Part shown: piece by piece, positions 1 through 6,510 of the stretch
Position numbering within the stretch: the first letter of the stretch is position 1
Layout: each line of letters begins with the position of its first letter
From: an uncultured Geobacteraceae bacterium
Lineage (GTDB): Bacteria > Desulfobacterota > Desulfuromonadia > Geobacterales > Pseudopelobacteraceae
Assembly: GCA_903879825.1 (NCBI GenBank)
Contig: CAIRND010000673.1
Coordinates: 1 to 9,025 of the forward strand
Direction of reading: 5' to 3'
DNA length: 9,025 nt
Program-made: the position numbers and the translations under genes
The notes under the pieces: generated by a model
Databases searched by the model: none
Seen by the model: the letters and a program-made list of their open reading frames with translations, nothing else
Told to the model about the DNA's origin: nothing

Positions 1-201
1 CAAAAAAACCAACCCGTCCATGCGCGGCATCTCCACATCCAGAGTCAGTACATCAGGATCCAAAGCCTTGATGCGGTCGCGGGCGATGAATGGATCCGGT
101 GCGGTGCCGACTACCGTCATATCCGGCTGGCTGTTTATTGCCTCGGTCAACAGGCTCCTGACCAAAGCAGAGTCATCAACAATGAGAACTTTTATCGGCA
201 T
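1..201 (-). CDS. cheB: CheB receiver domain, N-terminal fragment (runs off left edge)
   Basis: This is the start of the response regulator protein-glutamate methylesterase, which is phosphorylated by CheA and then removes methyl groups from (and deamidates) MCPs in the cytoplasm. Only 67 codons are in the window. They read MPIKVLIVDDSALVRSLL and continue through the receiver fold. The acidic pair is D9-D10 and the phospho-acceptor is D55 in the TLDVEMPRMDG motif, which is typical of CheB rather than CheY. The ATG at 201-199 follows an AGAGGA ribosome site (207-212) with 5 nt spacing. The gene begins 15 bp after the hybrid kinase stop, so it is probably translated from the same message. The C-terminal esterase domain lies outside the window, so the CheB call rests on the receiver motif and on the che context. 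A stand-alone receiver is the main alternative. Confidence 0.88.
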   Translation of the reverse strand, partial: MPIKVLIVDDSALVRSLLTEAINSQPDMTVVGTAPDPFIARDRIKALDPDVLTLDVEMPRMDGLVFL

Positions 202-216
202 GTATATCCTCTTTTT

Positions 217-1833
217 TTATTCGACATTACCGCAGTTCTCTTCTATCAGTCCCAGCAGTTCTTCGAAATTGATCGGTTTACTGATGTAATCATTCATGCC
301 GCAGCAAAGAAAGCGCTCACGATCTTCCGGGAAGGCATGTGCCGTCAAGGCGATGATCGGGGTGAGCGGATCGATGCCTTTTCGTTCGCCGGAACGGATG
401 ATTTGCGCCACCTGGATGCCGTCCATGTCCGGCATTGATATGTCCGTCAGGAGGATGTCAAACCGTTCCCGCTGCATCATTTCCAGGATTGTGGCGCCGT
501 CCTCCACCGCTACTACCGAGTGCCCATTACGCTCGAGCAGGGCGGTAGCGATCTCTCTGCCGATCGGTTCATCGTCAGCTAACAATACTTTTCTCGCCGT
601 TGCCCGGATCTGTTTTTTCGCTATGGCCCGTGTCGGTGATTCGCTGAGAGTGACCGGAATCGTGAGGGTAAAAGTGGTGCCCACGCCCGGCGTACTCGTC
701 AGGAATATCTCTCCCTCCATCATCTCAACCAGGCGCTTGCTTATTGCCAAACCCAGACCGGTTCCGACATTACGGCGGGTACTAAAATTTTCAAGCTGGG
801 TAAAACTGTCGAAGACTGAGTGCTGTTCAGTCGGAGGAATGCCGATACCGCTATCGCTGACACTCAAGACCAGTTTGATCGTCTTGTCATCTTCAAACCT
901 GGTTGAGACGGAAAGCATGACCTCTCCCTGTTTGGTGAACTTGATGGCGTTGGAGAGGAGATTAGAAATTATCTGGCTCAGGCGCTGCCGATCTCCGAGG
1001 ATGAAGTCGGGCAGGAACGAAAGAACCTCCAGGTTGAGGCGCAGTTGCTTCTCTTCGGCACGAGCGGTGTAGATGCTAACTAGGCCATTAAGCATTTTGG
1101 CCGGTGAGAAGCTTTCCTTAATCAGTGTTATTTTGCCTGCCTCGATCTTGGAAAAATCGAGGATATCGTTGATCACCCGTAACAGCATCTGAGATGCACT
1201 GGTACAGTCCCGCATACATTTCTGTTGAAGCCCGGTAAGCGAGGTAGTGCTGAGAAGAGTCAAGTTCCCGGTCAAGGCGTTCAGCGGTGTGCGGATTTCA
1301 TGACTCATCGTAGCAAGGAATGCCGATTTGGCCTTGTTGGCTGATTCGGCGGCAATTTTGGCCTGCCGCAACTCATCCTCAATCCGTGTACGCTCAGTAA
1401 TGTCAATACCTTGCGCTATGGTCGCCACCGGAGTCACACCATCCTCATCAAATATCGTTGACGAGTTCCACAGCACAATTTTGAGAGAACCGTCGATATG
1501 TATGATCGGGATTTCAACGGAATCCCAATGCGCACCGGCATATGTAGCCGAGATAAGATCAAGGGAGCGCTCTAGTTGTTCGTGAGAAAACAGGGTGGCA
1601 ACGTTTGTGCCGATAATCAGACAGGATGGTATTCCGGTAAGTGCCTCGAAGGCGTTATTGAGGCGGGTGATTATGAAATCGGCATCCCATACGAGTATCG
1701 GCGCGCTGGCATAGTTGAATAGATTGTTGAGATGTTTATTGTTCTTCAGCAAAGTTTCCATCGCCTGTTGATGCTCGGCGCTGTCCAGGCTACGCCTGTG
1801 GTGGGTATTTGATAGGGAATACTCATCTTTCAT
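217..1833 (-). CDS. Soluble PAS hybrid histidine kinase with C-terminal receiver
   Basis: This 538-residue hybrid sensor kinase should autophosphorylate on a histidine and pass the phosphate to its own receiver. Domains in order: PAS fold about residues 30-150, ending in the usual PAC-like DITERTRIEDEL; a coiled linker of about 150-170; HisKA with the H-box SHEIRTPLNAL (H178); an ATPase domain of about 275-395 with N-box N291/N295, G1 motif DSGIGIP (D327) and G2 motif GTGLGLAI (357-364); and a receiver of about 413-535 with D420/D421, phospho-acceptor D464 (LLTDISMPDMDG), T497 and K519. All the expected catalytic residues are present. No membrane segment or signal peptide is seen, so it is probably cytoplasmic, with the PAS domain as sensor. 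Its ligand cannot be read from the sequence. The start ATG has GGAG (1842-1845) 8 nt upstream. No HPt protein or separate output regulator is adjacent, so its downstream partner is unknown. CheB, CheA P1 or a distant regulator are possibilities only. Confidence 0.93.
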   Translation of the reverse strand: MKDEYSLSNTHHRRSLDSAEHQQAMETLLKNNKHLNNLFNYASAPILVWDADFIITRLNNAFEALTGIPSCLIIGTNVATLFSHEQLERSLDLISATYAGAHWDSVEIPIIHIDGSLKIVLWNSSTIFDEDGVTPVATIAQGIDITERTRIEDELRQAKIAAESANKAKSAFLATMSHEIRTPLNALTGNLTLLSTTSLTGLQQKCMRDCTSASQMLLRVINDILDFSKIEAGKITLIKESFSPAKMLNGLVSIYTARAEEKQLRLNLEVLSFLPDFILGDRQRLSQIISNLLSNAIKFTKQGEVMLSVSTRFEDDKTIKLVLSVSDSGIGIPPTEQHSVFDSFTQLENFSTRRNVGTGLGLAISKRLVEMMEGEIFLTSTPGVGTTFTLTIPVTLSESPTRAIAKKQIRATARKVLLADDEPIGREIATALLERNGHSVVAVEDGATILEMMQRERFDILLTDISMPDMDGIQVAQIIRSGERKGIDPLTPIIALTAHAFPEDRERFLCCGMNDYISKPINFEELLGLIEENCGNVE

Positions 1834-1869
1834 GACAGATTCTCCAATTCTATTTCACCTTCTGCCGTA

Positions 1870-1892
1870 GCAGGACGTTCGTTACGTCCTGC
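1870..1892. repeat. Perfect 9-bp inverted repeat between the two kinase genes
   Basis: GCAGGACGT and ACGTCCTGC are perfect inverted arms (1870-1878 and 1884-1892) around a 5-nt spacer. The dyad lies in the 74-bp gap (1834-1907) between the two kinase genes. In RNA from either strand it would form a stable hairpin, but no run of T follows it on either side, so it is not a standard intrinsic terminator. It could be an operator for a dimeric regulator, an RNA-processing or stabilising hairpin, or chance. The dyad is seen directly; the role is unknown. Confidence 0.6.
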
Positions 1893-1907
1893 ATTTATGT
1901 TCATTAC

Positions 1908-2855
1908 TCACGCTCTCTCGCCCCTTAGGGCGGGCAGCCGGATATTGAACTGTGCACCTCCGGGGATGTTCTCAAACCACAAACCGCCATTCATGCTGTT
2001 CTCAACGATCAGACGGGACAGGTACAGCCCCATACCGAATCCATCAGCTTTGCTTTTGGTGGTAAAGTATGGTTTGAATATCTGTGCCGCGTTCGATGCG
2101 TCGATACCACCGCCGGTATCCTCTACACGAATGACGATATCCTCGTCACTGCACGTTATGTCGACGGTGATAATGCCGCTTGATGTGTGGCTGTTTCCGC
2201 ACTGGCGTTCCTCAATGGCATCGTTGGCGTTGCAGAGCAGGTTGACGATCACCCGCTCGAAGGCATTTTTACAACCCACAGCCCGGACTGTTCCGCCCGA
2301 TTCATTCGCGACCCGGACATCAATGGTTATATAACGGGAAAACCACCCGGATAGCTGGTTTACGACTGTTCTTACGCTTTCTGCCGGATCAAAGACCTCT
2401 GTGGCAGTATCTGCTGCGAAGTAACTGCGGCTGTCGTCAATAGTACTGTTGAGCAGGTTGATCTGTTCCAGAATCCTGTGCTCAAAACGTTCCATGATTG
2501 CATCATTCAACTCACCATGTTTCCAGGCATCCGCCACGTTTTGAACAATAAGCGATATTGCGTTCAACGGCTGCCGCCACTTATGGGCTATAACGCCCAG
2601 TATTTCTCCCGTTGCAGCATGGTGAGTCTGATCAATGGTAACCCGCTCATGCGTGCGCTGGATTTTCTTCGCATCCTCGGGGCAAGGCGTCATGACGCCC
2701 CATAAATTATTACTCTCGTCGCTTTTGCGCAGCTGGAGCCGCTCCATGTGTGAGGCATTCTGCTGCAGTCGCTGCAGGCGGACATCGGTTGCCTGATCGG
2801 CACAGGTGTCGTTGTTTGAAAATCCTATTGTTGGTACGTTTTGGGATGCATTCAT
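1908..2855 (-). CDS. Soluble sensor histidine kinase of the WRQPLN H-box type
   Basis: This 315-residue histidine kinase has no receiver. The H-box is GVIAHKWRQPLNAISL with phospho-acceptor H91. The ATPase domain spans about 195-310, with the N-box VNLLCNANDAI (N205, N209), G1 EDTGGGI (D246), an F-box IFKPYFTTK (260-267) and G2 GFGMGLYLS (272-280). The first 80 residues hold a possible short coiled coil (about 23-45) and no recognisable PAS, GAF or membrane segment, so the kinase appears to lack its own sensor domain and may be controlled by a partner protein. The reading frame stays open upstream into cheR (another ATG at 3056), but the ATG at 2855 is preferred: it has AGAGGA 7 nt upstream and begins 31 bp after the cheR stop. 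The target regulator is not adjacent. The location between cheR and the hybrid kinase suggests cooperation with the chemosensory system, which is inference. Confidence 0.9.
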   Translation of the reverse strand: MNASQNVPTIGFSNNDTCADQATDVRLQRLQQNASHMERLQLRKSDESNNLWGVMTPCPEDAKKIQRTHERVTIDQTHHAATGEILGVIAHKWRQPLNAISLIVQNVADAWKHGELNDAIMERFEHRILEQINLLNSTIDDSRSYFAADTATEVFDPAESVRTVVNQLSGWFSRYITIDVRVANESGGTVRAVGCKNAFERVIVNLLCNANDAIEERQCGNSHTSSGIITVDITCSDEDIVIRVEDTGGGIDASNAAQIFKPYFTTKSKADGFGMGLYLSRLIVENSMNGGLWFENIPGGAQFNIRLPALRGERA

Positions 2856-2862
2856 AGTGGTA

Positions 2863-2868
2863 TCCTCT
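2863..2868 (-). promoter_or_regulatory. Ribosome binding site that sets the histidine kinase start
   Basis: AGAGGA on the minus strand lies 7 nt before the ATG at 2855. It decides between this start and in-frame upstream ATG codons that would place the first part of the kinase inside cheR. Confidence 0.7.
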
Positions 2869-2886
2869 GGCTGTTTATTAGGTGCT

Positions 2887-3795
2887 CTATGCGTAACACT
2901 CATTTCCGTATTCCAATTCAGAACTACACACAGGCACTGACCTTCTTGGTTGATACACAGTTTTTCCGCACGGATTAAACAGTTCGGCCACATGATTGAG
3001 ATTCTCCGAATGTCCGGCAAACAGGAGGCCATCCGCCTTGAGATTGCGCAGGGCATGCTTCAGCACCCGCTTCTGGGTGGAACGGTCAAAATAGATCATG
3101 ACATTGCGGCAGAAGATTGCATCGTAGGTACCTTTTGATGGCCAGACCGGAGCCAGTAAATTGAGCGTTTCAAAGGTGACCATCCGTTTTAATTCCGGAC
3201 GGACCTTTATAAAGCCCTTGTAGTCCCCGTCACCGCGCAGAAAATATTTCCGCACGATCTTGTCGGATAAGGATTCAACGCGTTCGATCGGATAGATACC
3301 GCTCTGAGCTGTTTCAAGAACGCCTGGATCAATATCTGTTGCCAGGATATCTACCGGCGGGTAGAGAGTGCCGAACTGTTCCGCCATGGCAATCGCCATT
3401 GAGTATGGTTCTTCGCCGGTGGATGCCGCACAACTCCAGAGCCTGACCCTGCCGCCCGCTGCTTTTTTTTCGGCATGCTCTGCCAGAATCGGAAAATGGT
3501 GTTCTTCCCGGAAAAAGGCGGTCAGGTGTGTGGTCAGTGCGCCAATAAAATACCTCCATTCATCGCCGTTCCCCTTGGTGAGAAGGTCCAGATATTCTGT
3601 AAAAGTATTCAACGTCAAAGCACGCAAACGGCGGGATAGCCGGTTGTAGACCATCTCAGCTTTATTGGGGGGAAGGCACACGCCTGCCTGTTGATACATC
3701 AGGCTGCTGATGCGCGTGAAGTCATCGGCGGTGAAGCCGAATTCATAACACGTATCCCCGTATTTGAAGTTGGATGTAGAAGTCGGTTGAGGCAT
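2887..3795 (-). CDS. cheR: CheR, MCP glutamate methyltransferase
   Basis: CheR uses S-adenosylmethionine to methylate glutamates on the MCP hairpin, opposing CheB. With the start chosen here it has 302 residues, a normal family length. The N-terminal all-helical domain (about 18-90) contains the basic helix YNRLSRRLRAL (about 50-60). The catalytic part has LTAFFRE (R96), the SAM-binding WSCAASTGEEPYS (120-132), ATDID (D154), the FCRNVMIYFD motif (228-237) and FAGHSE (259-264). The segment FLRGDGDYKG (185-194) aligns without gap to FMRGTGPHEG of E. coli CheR, in the beta-subdomain that binds the MCP pentapeptide, so a tether-dependent enzyme is likely. The ATG at 3795 has GGAG 6 nt upstream. 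A TTG at 3831 would add 12 residues, but it lies inside the palindromic repeat and is less likely. The MCP directly upstream carries the matching tether. Confidence 0.96.
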   Translation of the reverse strand: MPQPTSTSNFKYGDTCYEFGFTADDFTRISSLMYQQAGVCLPPNKAEMVYNRLSRRLRALTLNTFTEYLDLLTKGNGDEWRYFIGALTTHLTAFFREEHHFPILAEHAEKKAAGGRVRLWSCAASTGEEPYSMAIAMAEQFGTLYPPVDILATDIDPGVLETAQSGIYPIERVESLSDKIVRKYFLRGDGDYKGFIKVRPELKRMVTFETLNLLAPVWPSKGTYDAIFCRNVMIYFDRSTQKRVLKHALRNLKADGLLFAGHSENLNHVAELFNPCGKTVYQPRRSVPVCSSELEYGNECYA

Positions 3796-3801
3796 TTTCG
3801 G

Positions 3802-3805
3802 CTCC
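3802..3805 (-). promoter_or_regulatory. Ribosome binding site that sets the cheR start
   Basis: GGAG on the minus strand lies 6 nt before the ATG at 3795. It supports this codon over the in-frame TTG at 3831, which overlaps the G/C-run repeat. Confidence 0.7.
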
Positions 3806-3829
3806 GTGTGAAAAACTGACTTCAAAGGC

Positions 3830-3908
3830 AAATCCCCCTCAATCCCCCTTTCTTAAAGGGGGAGGCTTACAGTCCCCCCCTTTAAGAAAGGGGGGCTAGG
3901 GGGAATTT
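3830..3908. repeat. Nested palindromic repeat between the MCP gene and cheR
   Basis: Two related arms of about 38-39 nt face each other: 3830-3867 and the complement of 3870-3908. Each arm contains an identical 19-mer, CCCCCTTTCTTAAAGGGGG (3844-3862 on plus, 3876-3894 on minus), which is itself a short hairpin (8-bp stem, 3-nt loop). Outside it, both arms share an AAAT(T)CCCCCT end. The whole is thus a palindrome built of palindromes, as in REP/BIME or MITE-like elements. It overlaps the MCP stop codon (3907-3909) and fills most of the MCP-cheR gap of 111 bp (3796-3906). There is no T-run, so it is not a typical terminator. A strong mRNA hairpin here could protect the upstream message or lower cheR expression. 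No transposase is nearby. Confidence 0.8.
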
Positions 3909-6204
3909 AAAACTCACTCCACTCCGTATCATGACCGACAGCCTTGGCCAGGGGAGGGTTGAAAACAGCTGCTTTAGCTTGCCCCCTGCCGTAGCCGGCA
4001 CCATCTGCTTTACGAGTGAAGCCTTCCGGGCGCTTTTTAACCGGATGAGGCTGCTTTGAGCGTTGATCAACAGCCTGCGGTGAAGTTTCCGGGGTCTGCT
4101 TGTTGTTGGCAGATTTATGACGCCGTGAGCTTCCGCTGCCGTCCGCCATCTGGAAGCGATTGACCGCCTCAACCAGCAGACGGGCCTGTTCATCCAGCGC
4201 GCTGGCGGCTGCCGATGCCTGCTGAACTACCGAAGCATTCTGCTGAGTCGTTTCGTCCATGCTGGTGATGGCGGTGTTGACCTGCTCGATACCGCTGGAC
4301 TGCTCAATTGAGGCAGCCGAAATTTCGGCCATGATGTCGGTCACCCGTTTAATGCTGGAGACGATCTCCTGCATGGTCTGACCGGCCTCTCCAACCAACT
4401 TGCTGCCGTTGCCGACCTTATCCACCGAGTCACTGATCAGCTCTTTGATCTCTTTAGCTGCCGCCGCGCTACGCTGGGCCAGATTACGCACCTCACCGGC
4501 AACGACGGCGAACCCGCGCCCCTGCTCGCCCGCCCGTGCCGCCTCAACCGCCGCATTCAGAGCCAGAATGTTGGTCTGAAACGCGATGCCGTCAATGACG
4601 GAGATGATATCGGCAATTTTCTTGGAACTGCCGCTAATGGAATCCATCGTATCAACCACGCGTTTGATGACATTACCTCCCTTGATTGCCACGTCGCTGG
4701 CGTCGATTGCCAATTGGTTGGCCTGCTGCGAATTGTCGGCGTTCTGCTTGACGGTTGAGGTCAGCTCTTCCATGCTGGAAGCGATCTCTTCCAAGGATGA
4801 TGCCTGACTCTCAGTACGCTGGGCCATGTCGGCATTGCCGGTGGCAATCTGTTTTGTCGCGGTGGCGATGGAGTCGCTGCCATCTCCCACATCACCGACG
4901 ATCTCGCGCAGGTTTGCCACCATGGTAACAAAGGCATTGCCAATGGCATCACTCGCGGAAGCCGGCTTGACATTCACGGTCAGGTTGCCGTCGGCAATCT
5001 GTTCGGCTACGTCCGCCAGTGTTTTCAGTTGGGTCATCATGCGTGTCAAAGCCTGCATCAACTGATCCTGCGGCGAGCGTTCGTGTACCTCCATCGACAG
5101 GTTGCCCAGGGCGATCTGTGTGGCAATTTCGGTCACCGAGTTCATAGCCTCGACCAGAACGTTGAGATTGTTCTTGATCTCGTTGAAGTCACCGTTGTAG
5201 GAATCAGTAATTTTTGGTGGAATGTCACCTTTGGAGATGCGGTCAACATATTCAGCAGCTACGTTCAGCGGACCAATGACTGAATCAAGTGTTTCGTTGA
5301 CACCGACAACGATTTTTTGGAAGTCGCCTTGGTGTTTGCCGGCGTCAGCGCGGGTTGATAATCTGCCGGCCACGGCTGCTTCGGAAAGCAGGGCTGCATC
5401 CGCAACCAATGCTTTTATTGTATCTACCATCTTCTTCATCGCGGCCATGACACTACTGCTATCCCCGGATTTTAGCGTGATCTCGCGGGAAAGATCGCCC
5501 ACGGCGACACGGTTGGCAACCTCACCAAGTTCTTTGGGATCAACACCGAGCTGGCGCATGATGATTCGGCTGATGAAGATTCCCAATCCGACAGCCAACA
5601 GCATGGCTGCCACGACCAGAACAATCATGAGTTTCACAGCGCCGTTGGCCAATACTGTGTTCCCATCAGATTTTGCTTTACTGTCTTTTTCGTTGCTATC
5701 TATTGTCTTATCAATAATATCGTTCATTGCCTTGGCGACAACCGCCCCTTCAGACTTCATCAGCTTAACCGCCTCGTCCTGTTTTCCGGCTGCAGCCAAA
5801 GCGGCAATCTTTTTCACCACCGGTTGGTACGCAGCCCAATCCGACTTTATATCGGCGGTCAATTTTTTGTCCTCTGCGGACATATCTCCCTTTTCGTACT
5901 GGGCAAGCGCATCCTGCATCAGCTTGCTCAGTACGTCGATTCTGGTTGTGTAACGGGTTCTCTCTTCAGCGGTTTCTGCGTAGATGACATCACGGGCGTT
6001 GACCCGTGTTCGCTGGAAGGCAACTGCAAACTGCGCCAAATTGCCGAGCGGTTTGGCGTTCTGCTCATAGAGCGCTGTATCTGCGTCATCGACCTGTTTT
6101 ATCTTTATGGTGCCAACAAGGCCGACTGTGCCGGCAAACAGGGCCACCAGGATAAATCCGCTGAGAAGCTTTGTGCTTAGTTTTAAATTGTAAAACCAGT
6201 TCAT
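3907..6204 (-). CDS. Methyl-accepting chemotaxis protein with 4HB sensor, poly-HAMP stack and CheR/CheB tether
   Basis: This 765-residue transmembrane chemoreceptor passes ligand binding to CheA/CheW. Layout: short cytoplasmic start, TM1 about 13-33; periplasmic four-helix-bundle sensor (4HB type) about 34-187; TM2 about 188-212; HAMP about 213-266, with the classic LGVDPKELGEVANRVAVGDLS. It is followed by three or four further HAMP-like units to about 435, each with a G-(D/N/R)-(L/I) turn (VAGRLS, SKGDIP, ALGNLS, ADGNLT). The methyl-accepting hairpin is about 436-685. Its methylation-helix region TESQASSLEEIASSMEEL (464-481) and tip GIAFQTNILALNAAVEAARA (539-558) are nearly the E. coli sequence, suggesting the 36-heptad class. 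A basic, Ser/Gln-rich linker of about 75 residues leads to the C-terminal pentapeptide EWSEF, which fits the xWxxF tether. The ATG at 6204 has AGGAGG 8 nt upstream. The stop lies in the palindromic repeat. The ligand is unknown. Confidence 0.96.
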   Translation of the reverse strand: MNWFYNLKLSTKLLSGFILVALFAGTVGLVGTIKIKQVDDADTALYEQNAKPLGNLAQFAVAFQRTRVNARDVIYAETAEERTRYTTRIDVLSKLMQDALAQYEKGDMSAEDKKLTADIKSDWAAYQPVVKKIAALAAAGKQDEAVKLMKSEGAVVAKAMNDIIDKTIDSNEKDSKAKSDGNTVLANGAVKLMIVLVVAAMLLAVGLGIFISRIIMRQLGVDPKELGEVANRVAVGDLSREITLKSGDSSSVMAAMKKMVDTIKALVADAALLSEAAVAGRLSTRADAGKHQGDFQKIVVGVNETLDSVIGPLNVAAEYVDRISKGDIPPKITDSYNGDFNEIKNNLNVLVEAMNSVTEIATQIALGNLSMEVHERSPQDQLMQALTRMMTQLKTLADVAEQIADGNLTVNVKPASASDAIGNAFVTMVANLREIVGDVGDGSDSIATATKQIATGNADMAQRTESQASSLEEIASSMEELTSTVKQNADNSQQANQLAIDASDVAIKGGNVIKRVVDTMDSISGSSKKIADIISVIDGIAFQTNILALNAAVEAARAGEQGRGFAVVAGEVRNLAQRSAAAAKEIKELISDSVDKVGNGSKLVGEAGQTMQEIVSSIKRVTDIMAEISAASIEQSSGIEQVNTAITSMDETTQQNASVVQQASAAASALDEQARLLVEAVNRFQMADGSGSSRRHKSANNKQTPETSPQAVDQRSKQPHPVKKRPEGFTRKADGAGYGRGQAKAAVFNPPLAKAVGHDTEWSEF

Positions 6205-6239
6205 TGGGTGTTCCTCCTATTGGTTAACTGTACTTCTTG

Positions 6240-6479
6240 TTATAAATTTTCAATGTATCCCTTGATCTTGGAAATGTATTCCTGGCGTCTTGATTCACGC
6301 AACGTGTGATAGTGTGCATTCGGCTCATAATCCGGCGTTTCAGTAACAACAAACTCTTTGTGGTTTGGATGCTCACATATGTAACTAAAGCCGAAACGGA
6401 CAGCATGATTGCATATGGGATTTTCAACAAGACAGCCGGAATAATTCGGCAGCAACGGTTTTGTCTGGCATTCATTCAT
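6240..6479 (-). CDS. Small Cys/His-rich protein of unknown function
   Basis: This 79-residue ORF is not recognised. It reads from an ATG at 6479 preceded by a strong GGGAGGAG ribosome site 6 nt upstream, which supports translation. It contains four cysteines (C4, C16, C23, C35) and histidines H25, H37 and H40. The central part (GCLVENPICNHAVRFG, then YICEHPNHKEF) has Cys and His spaced in a way that could hold a metal such as zinc, or form disulfides. The second half is charged and polar and ends in the helix-like RQEYISKIKGYIENL. No signal peptide or membrane segment is seen, so it is probably cytoplasmic. It sits 31 bp after cheW and 35 bp before the MCP gene, so it is almost certainly co-transcribed with them. 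A role in the chemosensory array is inferred from position only. An in-frame ATG at 6527 lies within the end of cheW and is less likely. Confidence 0.75.
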   Translation of the reverse strand: MNECQTKPLLPNYSGCLVENPICNHAVRFGFSYICEHPNHKEFVVTETPDYEPNAHYHTLRESRRQEYISKIKGYIENL

Positions 6480-6485
6480 GGTGTA

Positions 6486-6493
6486 CTCCTCCC
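6486..6493 (-). promoter_or_regulatory. Strong ribosome binding site of the small Cys/His ORF
   Basis: GGGAGGAG on the minus strand lies 6 nt before the ATG at 6479. It is one of the best ribosome sites in the window and is the main evidence that this short frame is a real gene starting at 6479 rather than 6527. Confidence 0.75.
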
Positions 6494-6510
6494 TGTTGGT
6501 TTTTATTTTC

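Noticed and set aside
2856..3056. Upstream extension of the histidine kinase to an ATG at 3056
   Set aside because: The extension overlaps the end of cheR in another frame and gives no recognisable domain. The ATG at 2855 has a good ribosome site.
3831..3831. TTG at 3831 as an earlier start of cheR
   Set aside because: It lies inside the palindromic repeat and lacks a well-placed ribosome site. The ATG at 3795 has GGAG at ideal spacing and gives a normal CheR length.
3858..3895. CRISPR or tandem repeat signal from repeated G/C runs
   Set aside because: There are only two copies, in inverted orientation, without spacers of regular size. It is a palindromic element.
3830..3908. Intrinsic terminator after the MCP gene
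   Set aside because: Strong hairpins are present, but no T-run follows on the minus strand, and the architecture fits a dispersed repeat better.
5222..5953. 243-residue plus-strand frame opposite the MCP gene, and a similar 258-residue frame at 296-1072
   Set aside because: Both are antisense shadows of strong coding genes, with low-complexity Ser/Arg-rich composition and no family motifs.
6224..6475. 83-residue minus-strand frame overlapping the small Cys/His ORF
   Set aside because: It is a shifted-frame shadow without a good ribosome site. The 79-residue frame starting at 6479 has a much better one.
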